A stretch of 20,377 nt of DNA from Clostridiales bacterium (GTDB taxonomy: Bacteria > Bacillota > Clostridia > Oscillospirales > Acutalibacteraceae): contig JAAZGX010000149.1 in NCBI GenBank assembly GCA_012511005.1, positions 1 to 20,377 on the forward strand. The letters run 5' to 3'. The translations under genes and the position numbers were made by a program. Position 1 is the first letter of the stretch; each line of letters starts with the position of its first letter. The notes beneath the pieces were generated by a model. It did not search any database, was not told the origin of the DNA, and was given only the letters and a program-made list of their open reading frames with translations. Shown in pieces: positions 6,984 through 14,316 of the stretch.

Positions 6984-7009
6984 CTGCCGTTGTCTGCGGC
7001 AGATTTTTT
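6984..7009. terminator. Bidirectional terminator
   Basis: CTGCCG (6984-6989) pairs with CGGCAG (6997-7002). On the + strand ATTTTTT follows, ending the XRE gene. On the minus strand the stem is followed by GTTTTTG, ending the feo operon. It lies between convergent genes, as expected for a shared terminator. Confidence 0.75.
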
Positions 7010-7045
7010 ATTTTTATTTGTATTTTAGCTATGTTGGCAACAGTT

Positions 7046-7300
7046 TCAGATAACGGACATACCTTTTTCTGTAATTTGGTATGTTTCAACAATATCTTTA
7101 TTACAAGACTGCACATATGGGCAACGAGTACAAGATGTGGGGCACATATCCTTTTTTGCTTCCCGTTTTAAATACCCCATATTTATCAACTGATTAATAC
7201 CGTCAATAATAACTTCTTCTGTTACATTTAATTGTTTTGCCAAATCTCTGTTAGAGAAATAACCGCTGCTGTAAATAATTTTTAATATTTCCTTTAACAT
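7046..7300 (-). CDS. feoC: FeoC-like winged-helix protein
   Basis: An 84-residue protein with an N-terminal winged helix (SNRDLAKQLNVTEEVIIDGI, then a wing at GYLKRE). It ends in a cysteine cluster C53-x3-C57-x2-C60-x5-C66 (CPTSCTRCPYVQSC). FeoC proteins with this layout are small partners of FeoB; some bind an iron-sulfur cluster, and they have been proposed to sense iron or oxygen or to protect FeoB. The start is the ATG at 7300, with GGAG 8 bases upstream. The reading frame continues to a TTG at 7327, which overlaps feoB but lacks support. It is the last gene of feoA-feoB-feoC, 19 bases after the feoB stop. The cysteine cluster and position support the call. Confidence 0.8.
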   Translation of the reverse strand: MLKEILKIIYSSGYFSNRDLAKQLNVTEEVIIDGINQLINMGYLKREAKKDMCPTSCTRCPYVQSCNKDIVETYQITEKGMSVI

Positions 7301-7319
7301 AATAACAACTCCGATTAAG

Positions 7320-9338
7320 TTAACCAAATCCTAACAAGCTGCCCACCTGATAAATTGTCACCGCAGCCGCCCACCCAAGGGCAAAGGTGTAAAGTGCGAT
7401 AAAAACAGTCCATCTAATTGATTTTGTTTCTTTGCCTATCGTTCCCAACACAGCGGCGCAAGGCGTATACAATAGAACCATTACCATATATGACAAGCTC
7501 GTAAGCTGTGTAAAGTTCTCTCTTATAGCGTCTACCAACGCTTTTCCTTCCTCCATATATTCGCCGGCATAAAGCATACCTAATGTGCCTACAACTGCCT
7601 CTTTTGCGGGAATTCCGGCGAACAGCGCAACTGATTCCTGCCATGTTCCAAAGCCTGCCGGCTTAAAAAGCGGCATTAAAAATGAGCCGATTGCGCCTAA
7701 AAGGCTATCCTGACTGTATGGCTCTGCCGAGGCAGGCACTACTGCCAAAACCCACATTACGGTCACTACCGCAAAAATAACCGTTCCCGCGCGGACAATA
7801 AATCCCGATACATTTGTCCACATATTTCTTAATACATTTTTTATAGTAGGCAATCTGTAAGGCGGCAGCTCCATAATAAAATATGAGCTTTCCCCTTTAA
7901 ATAGAGTATTATTAAATATCTTTGCCATAATTAAGGCGACTATAACCCCCAAGGCATATAAAGAGAACAAAACTAAAGCGCCGTGATTGGGGAAAAATGC
8001 TGCTATAAACACCGTATATATTGGTATTTTTGCTCCGCAAGACATAAACGGATTAATAAACATTGTAATCATTCTGTCTTTCTTATTGTCCATCGTTCTT
8101 GCGGACATTATTCCCGGAACATTACAGCCAAAGCCTATTATCATCGAAATAAACGCCCTGCCTTGAAGACCAAACTTTCTCATAAGATTATCCCAGACAA
8201 AAGCTGCCCTTGCCATATATCCGCTGTCTTCTAAAAAACCTAACATTAAATATAAAACCGTAATAAGCGGTACAAACTCTATAACTGCCCCAACGCCATT
8301 AATTATACCGTTAATGCTGAAAGAAATAAGCCATTCCGGAGAATTTACCGACATTAAAAGTTTTTCTATAAGTCCGCCTAAGCCTTCAATTAAAAATGCC
8401 GCAATACCGCCGAGTATCTCCTCGCCTATTACGAAAGTTACTTGAAATACAACGAGCATAATAATTGCAAATATCGGAATACCTAAATATTTGTTTATAA
8501 AAATTCTATCAATTTTGTCCGTAATTGTTTCAACTTCTTTTGCCGGTCGTGAAACCGTTGCTTCTGCTATGCTGTTTGCAAAGGAATATCTTGAGTCGAC
8601 GACTTCAAGCTCAAAGCTGTCTTTACTGTGAAATCTGTGAAAGTCTTTTATAGCCTCTACCGCTTCTTTACCTATTTTACTCTCCTCAAGCCTTTTTAGC
8701 ACATGACTGTCACCTTCTACGACTTTAATTGATGTCCATTTTATAGGATATGGTATTTTTTTGCCTTTTAATATTTCCTCTATATGCTCAATATGGTGAA
8801 GAACATTTTTATTATATTTAATAGGGTTGTCATAAGTCTTCTTTTTTAATATTGCGTTGACTACTTCTTTTATTATTTCGTTTTTGCCTTCGCCTTTGTG
8901 GGCAACGGCAGAAATTACGGGAACGCCGAGTATTTTTGACAATCCAAAAACATCAATCTTTATGTTTCTTTTCTCAGCTTCATCGGTCATATTAAGTACA
9001 ATAACGAGATTTTTTCCCATTTCCAATAATTGTGATGTAAGATACAAGTTTCTTTCTATATTACTTGAGTCTATTACATTTATTATTACATCGGCGTCGT
9101 CTGAAAGCACATAATCCATCGCAACGATTTCATCTTCCGAGAATGCGCCAAGGCTATATATCCCCGGTAAATCTATTACATCATATTCATTTTTTTGATA
9201 CCTTAATTTTCCCTCTTTCTTTTCTACCGTAACGCCCGGCCAGTTTCCAACATGTTGGTTTGCACCGGTCAATACATTAAAAAGTGTTGTTTTTCCACTA
9301 TTAGGGTTTCCGACTAACGCTATTTTCCTGTTTCCCAT
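7320..9338 (-). CDS. feoB: Ferrous iron transport protein B
   Basis: A 672-residue inner-membrane Fe(II) transporter with a cytoplasmic G domain. G1 is G10-NPNSGKTT-18, switch I is GNWPGVT, G3 is D56-LPG, and G4 is N116-MTD-119. A helical domain follows to about residue 270. The remainder is polytopic, with the two characteristic cysteine gates CNVPGIMSAR and CGAKIPIYT and a late C-rich helix (YTPCAAVLG). Length is near the family norm; the E. coli protein is about 100 residues longer. The start ATG has GAGG (9347-9350) 8 bases upstream and lies 14 bases after the feoA stop. It is co-transcribed with feoA and feoC and is probably iron-repressed through the DtxR-like operator upstream of feoA. 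Confidence 0.97.
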   Translation of the reverse strand: MGNRKIALVGNPNSGKTTLFNVLTGANQHVGNWPGVTVEKKEGKLRYQKNEYDVIDLPGIYSLGAFSEDEIVAMDYVLSDDADVIINVIDSSNIERNLYLTSQLLEMGKNLVIVLNMTDEAEKRNIKIDVFGLSKILGVPVISAVAHKGEGKNEIIKEVVNAILKKKTYDNPIKYNKNVLHHIEHIEEILKGKKIPYPIKWTSIKVVEGDSHVLKRLEESKIGKEAVEAIKDFHRFHSKDSFELEVVDSRYSFANSIAEATVSRPAKEVETITDKIDRIFINKYLGIPIFAIIMLVVFQVTFVIGEEILGGIAAFLIEGLGGLIEKLLMSVNSPEWLISFSINGIINGVGAVIEFVPLITVLYLMLGFLEDSGYMARAAFVWDNLMRKFGLQGRAFISMIIGFGCNVPGIMSARTMDNKKDRMITMFINPFMSCGAKIPIYTVFIAAFFPNHGALVLFSLYALGVIVALIMAKIFNNTLFKGESSYFIMELPPYRLPTIKNVLRNMWTNVSGFIVRAGTVIFAVVTVMWVLAVVPASAEPYSQDSLLGAIGSFLMPLFKPAGFGTWQESVALFAGIPAKEAVVGTLGMLYAGEYMEEGKALVDAIRENFTQLTSLSYMVMVLLYTPCAAVLGTIGKETKSIRWTVFIALYTFALGWAAAVTIYQVGSLLGFG

Positions 9339-9352
9339 TCAACATGCCTCTC

Positions 9353-9583
9353 TTACTCTTTTATCTTTGATACCGCTACTTTTCCGGCAAGTCCGCGCCC
9401 GATTGCAATTTTATTGCCGTTGACACTTGCAAGTATAGGCCCTATATCGTTTTTCAATATGTTTAAAGTGGCATGTGTATTAAGTCCCATTTCGTACAAC
9501 CTTTTAGTTGCCTCTTTGCCTGCGTCTATGGACTCAATCTTAGCTTTTTCTCCTTTTCGTAATGTATTTAAGTAATTTATCAT
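9353..9583 (-). CDS. feoA: Ferrous iron transport protein A
   Basis: A small cytoplasmic SH3-like protein that assists FeoB. It begins MINYLNTLRKGEKAKIESI and continues through KRLYEMGLNTHATLNILKND to an end reading IAIGRGLAGKVAV, which matches the FeoA pattern. With the ATG at 9583 it is 76 residues, the usual family size. An in-frame ATG at 9607 would give 84 residues. Neither has a strong RBS: AGGG lies 11 bases before 9583 and AGGA 13 bases before 9607. I prefer 9583 because of the conserved N-terminus. It is the first gene of the feo operon; a consensus promoter and operator lie just upstream. Confidence 0.9.
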   Translation of the reverse strand: MINYLNTLRKGEKAKIESIDAGKEATKRLYEMGLNTHATLNILKNDIGPILASVNGNKIAIGRGLAGKVAVSKIKE

Positions 9584-9632
9584 ATCGCGCACATCCCTAA
9601 TCCACATTTAAGTTTTAGCTTCCTATAAACCT

Positions 9633-9652
9633 TAGTTAGCATACGCTAACTA
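9633..9652 (-). promoter_or_regulatory. DtxR/IdeR-like operator of the feo operon
   Basis: TAGTTAGC-ATAC-GCTAACTA is a perfect 8-base inverted repeat with a 4-base centre. It resembles operators of the DtxR/IdeR family (TTAGGTTAGCCTAACCTAA type) and is not Fur-box-like. It lies right behind the -10 box, over the predicted transcription start, where a metal-loaded repressor would block transcription. The repressor gene is not in the window. Confidence 0.65.
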
Positions 9653-9657
9653 TAATT

Positions 9658-9686
9658 AGTATATGACAACAATTCCTACTTGTCAA
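9658..9686 (-). promoter_or_regulatory. Promoter of feoABC
   Basis: On the minus strand TTGACA (9686-9681), a 17-base spacer, then TATACT (9663-9658). The start site would be near 9651, inside the inverted repeat operator. The -35 also lies in a weaker repeat, TGACAA (9664-9669) and TTGTCA (9680-9685). Confidence 0.85.
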
Positions 9687-9808
9687 TAGGGTTTTTAAAA
9701 ATATTTTTTTATTTTTAATTTAGGTAAAAAGCAATAAAAACTTTTACCATTGCATATCAGAAATAGTTATCCGAAATAAAATAGCCTTCCGTAGTTGCCG
9801 CACAAACC

Positions 9809-9838
9809 AAAAGCTTTGGACTTTCGCCCGAAGCTTTT
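9809..9838. terminator. Hairpin downstream of glgA, possible terminator
   Basis: AAAAGCTTTGG (9809-9819) pairs with CCGAAGCTTTT (9828-9838) over 11 base pairs with one G-U pair. On the minus strand it lies about 77 bases after the glgA stop, but the T-run after the stem is short, so termination there is uncertain. On the + strand a T-run follows, yet no + strand gene precedes it. Confidence 0.4.
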
Positions 9839-9914
9839 TAATTGTTATCTATTTTCTTATACAATAATCTGTAACTCTTTTAATGTGACTAATTGACTTT
9901 GATAGATATTAGTA

Positions 9915-11336
9915 CTATTTTACCGTTTCTCTATAAAGGCGCATGTACTCTTTTGCTGATTTACCCCAACTGTTATCGCACTCCATCGCTCGTTTAACAA
10001 GGATTTCCCAGCCCTTTTTATTACTATAGCCATCACACGCGCGTTTTAGTGTATTAAGTAAATCGCCTGAATTATAAGATGAAAAAACAAAGCCGTTGCC
10101 CTTACCGTCACCGCTGTCAGTGACGCTGTCTTTCAGTCCGCCCGTTTCGCGCACAACAGGTATTGCGCCGTAACGCAGCGCCACCATTTGTGAAAGTCCG
10201 CACGGCTCGCTTTTAGAGGGCATCAAAAATATGTCGCTGCCCGCATATATTTTTCTTGCAAGCTCCGGAACAAAACCGAGGGTAAGCGAAAATTTTTTGG
10301 GGTATTTTTCAAGCATTTCCTTAAAAAAGTTTTCATACTGCCACTCTCCGGAGCCTAACACAACGACTTGTACATCGTTTTTTGAAAGAAAATTATCAAG
10401 TATTTCTTTTACAAGGTCAAGTCCCTTGTGCGAAACTAATCTTGATACCAAGCCTATTACGGGCGTATTCTCTTTTTGCGGCAGGGAAAGTCTCTCTTCA
10501 AGCATTCTTTTGTTTACAGCTTTATTTTTCATATCGTCCACGGAGTAAAATGCGTATATATCGCTATCCGTTTCGGGGTTATAGCTTTCAGTGTCAATAC
10601 CGTTTAATATGCCCCTTATTTTCCACGAGCGCTCTTTAAGTATCGTATCAAGCCCGTGCGAATACCAAGGGTCTAATATCTCTTTCGCATAGGTGGGGCT
10701 TACTGTCGTAACTACATTTGCGCACTCTATGCCCGCTTTCATAAGGTTTACGCCGTTATCGTATTCGAGTAAACTAACATGCTCCATACCTGCTCCTATA
10801 ACATTGTCTATTAGCTCCTTGCCGTAAGAGCCTTGATACTGGATGTTATGAATTGTGAGGATTGTTTTTATGTTTTCATACCCTTCGCGCTTTGCGTACA
10901 TCGTTGTATAGTAAAATGGTGTAAGCGCCGTCTGCCAATCGTTACAATGAATTATATCAGGCTTGAAGTTAATAATCGGAATAATTTCAAGCACGGCGCG
11001 AGAGAAAAACGCAAACCTTTCAGCATCGTCATAATGACCGTAAAGACCGTCCCGCTTAAAGTAATATTGATTGTCAATAAGATAGTATATTACTCCGCCT
11101 GCTCTTGCCTCAAAAATTCCGCAATACTGCCTGCGCCACGCCACGGGCACTGATATATGGGTAATAAATTTCATTGTTTCTTTTAGTTTTGGGTCAACCG
11201 TGCCATAAAGAGGCATAACGACACGGCAACCAACAAGCCTTTTTCTAAGCGCCTGTGGAAGCGAGCCTGCCACTTCGCCAAGACCCCCGCTTATAGCAAA
11301 CGGCAACGCCTCGCTCGTCGCATATAATACTTTCAT
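9915..11336 (-). CDS. glgA: Glycogen (starch) synthase, GT5
   Basis: A 473-residue glycosyltransferase that adds glucose from ADP-glucose to a growing alpha-1,4-glucan in the cytoplasm. It has the GT5 N-terminal fold (MKVLYATSEALPF, SGGLGEVAGSLP) and the HCNDWQTAL and TIHNIQYQG blocks. C-terminal GT-B motifs include the SRLVSHKG loop and the donor-site SKSEPCGLSQMVALRYG with the conserved Glu. The usual K-T-G-G-L motif reads I15-S-G-G-L, so the Lys is missing. Start ATG with AAGGAG about 7 bases upstream. It is the last gene of the glg operon, 22 bases after the zinc-ribbon gene. Confidence 0.95.
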   Translation of the reverse strand: MKVLYATSEALPFAISGGLGEVAGSLPQALRKRLVGCRVVMPLYGTVDPKLKETMKFITHISVPVAWRRQYCGIFEARAGGVIYYLIDNQYYFKRDGLYGHYDDAERFAFFSRAVLEIIPIINFKPDIIHCNDWQTALTPFYYTTMYAKREGYENIKTILTIHNIQYQGSYGKELIDNVIGAGMEHVSLLEYDNGVNLMKAGIECANVVTTVSPTYAKEILDPWYSHGLDTILKERSWKIRGILNGIDTESYNPETDSDIYAFYSVDDMKNKAVNKRMLEERLSLPQKENTPVIGLVSRLVSHKGLDLVKEILDNFLSKNDVQVVVLGSGEWQYENFFKEMLEKYPKKFSLTLGFVPELARKIYAGSDIFLMPSKSEPCGLSQMVALRYGAIPVVRETGGLKDSVTDSGDGKGNGFVFSSYNSGDLLNTLKRACDGYSNKKGWEILVKRAMECDNSWGKSAKEYMRLYRETVK

Positions 11337-11358
11337 TTGATACTCCTTTCAAGTTGCG

Positions 11359-11931
11359 TTAAAACAAGCTGTATCCGCCCGTTGCAGAATATATAATGCT
11401 TGATAAATCTGCCCATAAATCTGACTTAAAGAAAACCATCGCAATAATACTCAGTATTATTGCAGGCACAACAAACTCTGCAATGCTCATAATTATTGAC
11501 ATTCTCTTATGATTGTGAAACTCCGCTTCAAGGCTTTCAATCCTTTTTTCTAACTGTATAATCCTGTTCTTATCGGCTTCAGATGTTACCGTAGTATCCA
11601 TAATCGGGCTTTTTGTGTATATACTTTGCCCGCCGTCTGCCTGCTCTGTCGTTTCGATTACTCCCGCGGGAAACTTGCCCCTTAGCTCTTGTAAGCTTTT
11701 TTCGCAAGCCTCGCACCTATTTTCCGTCTGTTTTTCAATCGCCGCATCAAGCCATCTTAATTTCGGCTTTATTTTCTCAATACTGTCAGCATCGTTCATA
11801 TCGGCGGCTTTTAACACGCTAATTTGTTTGCCGCAATAATCACAAACGCTGATAACTCCCGATTCTGTGTTAATCTCAACAAAATCAAGTTCTTCTGTTT
11901 TGCATCCGCAAATAGGACAGTTTTCACTCAT
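11359..11931 (-). CDS. Zinc-ribbon / coiled-coil / single-TM protein of unknown function
   Basis: A 190-residue protein I cannot assign to a named family. The N-terminus reads MSENCPICGCK and CDYCGKQ, two CxxC knuckles 20-30 residues apart that fit a small zinc ribbon, with a further CEAC near residue 75. Residues about 115-145 are a heptad-like coiled coil (KNRIIQLEKRIESLEAEF). Residues about 150-175 are one hydrophobic helix (SIAEFVVPAIILSIIAMVFF), with a short tail outside or in the membrane interface. It is predicted to be a tail-anchored membrane protein with a metal-binding cytoplasmic head. The start at 11931 has AAAGGAG 8 bases upstream; an in-frame ATG at 11961 does not. It sits between glgD and glgA in the glycogen operon, so a role in anchoring or regulating glycogen synthesis is possible but unproven. 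Confidence 0.75.
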   Translation of the reverse strand: MSENCPICGCKTEELDFVEINTESGVISVCDYCGKQISVLKAADMNDADSIEKIKPKLRWLDAAIEKQTENRCEACEKSLQELRGKFPAGVIETTEQADGGQSIYTKSPIMDTTVTSEADKNRIIQLEKRIESLEAEFHNHKRMSIIMSIAEFVVPAIILSIIAMVFFKSDLWADLSSIIYSATGGYSLF

Positions 11932-11966
11932 AAGTATCGCTCCTTTCGCGACATATGCCATATTTC

Positions 11967-13082
11967 TTAGATTATTATTCCTTTGCCTATATATATGGGG
12001 TATGTTTTCGCGCCGCTTAGCGTTTTATGCGGTGTAATTATAGCGCTCTTATCGGTAATTATACATTGAAGTTCAGCATCGTCTCCCACAAAAGTATCCT
12101 GCATTAATATGCAGTCTTTCACGACTGCGCCTTTAGAAATGCGGACTCCTCTTGCAAGAACAGAGTTTTCAACCGTACCGTCAATAATACAACCGTCCGA
12201 AATCAGTGAATTTGAAACGCTTGATAAAAGGCCGTATTGAACGGGCATATCATTCCTAATCTTTGTAAATACAGGCCTTTCCTTATTAAATAAATCCGCT
12301 CTAATATCAGGATTTAAAAGCTCCATATTTATATCAAAGTACGATTCTTTACTGTCTATCATCTTGCAAAAGCCGCGGGCGTTGCAGCAGTAAACATTAA
12401 GCTTTGATATGTTCTTTTGTATTACGCTTTTTTCAAAGCTTTCATAGCTGTAGCTTATAGCGTCTCCCACAAGACGCTCAAGCAGAGACTTTCTCATAAG
12501 TATTGTATTTACTGAATATTTTACATCTTGCTCTGTTTTAGGATTTATGGCAACGCTTTTAACCTTGCCGTCACTTTCGCAGTCAAATACCATCATATTT
12601 TTAAGGCGCGGTATCTTTCCAACATTTGTGACTATTGTAATGTCCGCATTTATTTCTGTATGATATTCAAAAAGCTCTGTAAAATCCATATTATATACTG
12701 TGTTTGTATCACATATTAATATATATTCTTCGCTTGAGCTTGATATAAAATCCATAACACGGCTAAGCGCCGCTACTCTATCCCCTCCTTTATCGGCATC
12801 GCCCGCCTTAAATGGCGGCAATATGAAAAGTCCGTCTCTTTTTCTTGATAAATCCCACGGTCTGCCGCTGCCTAAGTGATCCATAAGCGAACGGAAATTG
12901 CTGTTTGCAATAACTCCCACCTTTGTAATTCCGCAATTTACAAGGCTTGACAATGTAAAATCAATAAGACGGTAACGCCCGGAGAAAGGTACAGAGCCCA
13001 TTGTTCGCCTTGCGGTAAGCTCGCTTATGCATTCATCGTGTGAGTTGGAATATATAAGTCCCAACACATTTTTAGCCCTCAT
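11967..13082 (-). CDS. glgD: GlgD, regulatory subunit of ADP-glucose pyrophosphorylase
   Basis: A 371-residue GlgC paralogue. It keeps the nucleotidyltransferase fold (GSVPFSGRYRLIDFTLSSL, then ICDTNTVYNMDF) and the left-handed beta-helix C-terminus (DGCIIDGTVENSVLARGV). The catalytic G-rich loop GGxGxRL is gone; the N-terminus reads NVLGLIYSNSHDE. Firmicute GlgD proteins are low-activity subunits that pair with GlgC and change its kinetics. The start overlaps the glgC stop by 4 bases (ATGA), with GAGGG upstream, implying coupled and balanced synthesis of the two subunits. Confidence 0.93.
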   Translation of the reverse strand: MRAKNVLGLIYSNSHDECISELTARRTMGSVPFSGRYRLIDFTLSSLVNCGITKVGVIANSNFRSLMDHLGSGRPWDLSRKRDGLFILPPFKAGDADKGGDRVAALSRVMDFISSSSEEYILICDTNTVYNMDFTELFEYHTEINADITIVTNVGKIPRLKNMMVFDCESDGKVKSVAINPKTEQDVKYSVNTILMRKSLLERLVGDAISYSYESFEKSVIQKNISKLNVYCCNARGFCKMIDSKESYFDINMELLNPDIRADLFNKERPVFTKIRNDMPVQYGLLSSVSNSLISDGCIIDGTVENSVLARGVRISKGAVVKDCILMQDTFVGDDAELQCIITDKSAIITPHKTLSGAKTYPIYIGKGIII

Positions 13083-14299
13083 ACAATATCACCCTCTTTC
13101 ACATCAGCGCTTATCATAGACTTTGCTTTTACTTTTGCCTTTTTACCTACTTTTACACCGTTTCCGACTACTGCTACTCCCCAATCATCAAGATTGCCTA
13201 TGCTTTGCGGACTTTCGCCGACAACGGAATTCTCTCCTATAACGGTATTTTCAGCAACAATAGCATATTGAACAACAGCGCCCTTTTTCACTGTACTGCC
13301 GGGCATAACTATGGAATAATCCACAACCGCCCCTTTCTCAACTACTACATCGGAAAATAATACGGAGTATTCTATACTTCCCTCTATCTCACATCCTTGT
13401 GCAACAATTGAGTTTTGAAGAGCCGCGTCTTTTGATACATACTGTGGCGGCGAGGCAGGGCTTCTGCCGTATATCTTCCACGAACTATCGCTTAAATCTA
13501 TGTTGGCTTTCGGATTTAATAAATCAAGGTTCGCCTCCCACAAGCTGTCAATCGTACCAACATCCTTCCAGTAACCGGAAAACGGATATGCATACATTCT
13601 CTCCCCCGCGTTATGCATAGCGGGTATTACATCCTTGCCGAAATCGTTTGACGAGTTTTCGTCTGCTTCATCGTCAATAAGGTATTGGCGCAGCTTTTCC
13701 CAAGTGAACATATAAACGCCCATAGACGCTTTGTTGCTCCTTGGATTTTTCGGCTTTTCTTCAAAATCAGTTATAGTTCCGTCATCGTCCGTAAACATAA
13801 GTCCAAAACGGGACGCTTCCTCCCACGGCACCTCAAGCATCGCTATTGTGCATGCCGCATCCTTTTCCTTATGATATTGCAGCATTTTGGCATAATTCAT
13901 CTTATAAATATGGTCACCGGAGAGAACGGCGACATATTTCGGTGAATATCTTTCTATAAAATTTATATTCTGATATATTGCGTTTGCCGTGCCTTTATAC
14001 CACTCGGTTCCCTTTATTTGTTGGTACGGCGATAAAATATGCACGCCTCCCTGTGACCTGTCTAAGTCCCAAGGCTGCCCGTTTCCTATATAATTGTTAA
14101 GCTCCAAAGGCTGGTACTGCGTGAGAATGCCAACGGTGTAAATCCCCGAATTTACGCAGTTTGACAGCGTAAAATCTATAATTCTGTACTTGCCGCCGTA
14201 AGGCACCGCAGGCTTTGCTATGTTATTCGTAAGCACCCCAAGCCTGCTGCCTTGCCCGCCCGCGAGCAGCATTGCTATACACTCTGTTTTCTTCGGCAT
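13079..14299 (-). CDS. glgC: Glucose-1-phosphate adenylyltransferase
   Basis: A 406-residue catalytic subunit that makes ADP-glucose and pyrophosphate from ATP and glucose-1-phosphate, the committed step of bacterial glycogen synthesis. Motifs are the G-rich loop G14-GQGSRL, AKPAVPYGGKYRIIDF (28-43), WYKGTANAIYQN, SGDHIYKMNY and the FEEKP substrate loop. A C-terminal left-handed beta-helix follows from about residue 290. Length is typical. Start ATG with AAAGGAG upstream, 17 bases after the glgB stop. It overlaps glgD by 4 bases. Confidence 0.97.
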   Translation of the reverse strand: MPKKTECIAMLLAGGQGSRLGVLTNNIAKPAVPYGGKYRIIDFTLSNCVNSGIYTVGILTQYQPLELNNYIGNGQPWDLDRSQGGVHILSPYQQIKGTEWYKGTANAIYQNINFIERYSPKYVAVLSGDHIYKMNYAKMLQYHKEKDAACTIAMLEVPWEEASRFGLMFTDDDGTITDFEEKPKNPRSNKASMGVYMFTWEKLRQYLIDDEADENSSNDFGKDVIPAMHNAGERMYAYPFSGYWKDVGTIDSLWEANLDLLNPKANIDLSDSSWKIYGRSPASPPQYVSKDAALQNSIVAQGCEIEGSIEYSVLFSDVVVEKGAVVDYSIVMPGSTVKKGAVVQYAIVAENTVIGENSVVGESPQSIGNLDDWGVAVVGNGVKVGKKAKVKAKSMISADVKEGDIV

Positions 14300-14316
14300 A
14301 TAAATCTCCTTTCTTT

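Larger units (their letters stand above)
9608..9914. other. Intergenic region between feoA and glgA
   Basis: These 307 bases hold the feo promoter and operator (9633-9686). An AT-rich stretch follows (9690-9725), then a weak hairpin (GGTAAAA with TTTTACC, 9723-9748) and a stronger hairpin at 9809-9838. I see no open frame with an RBS and no tRNA or riboswitch fold. Confidence 0.6.
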
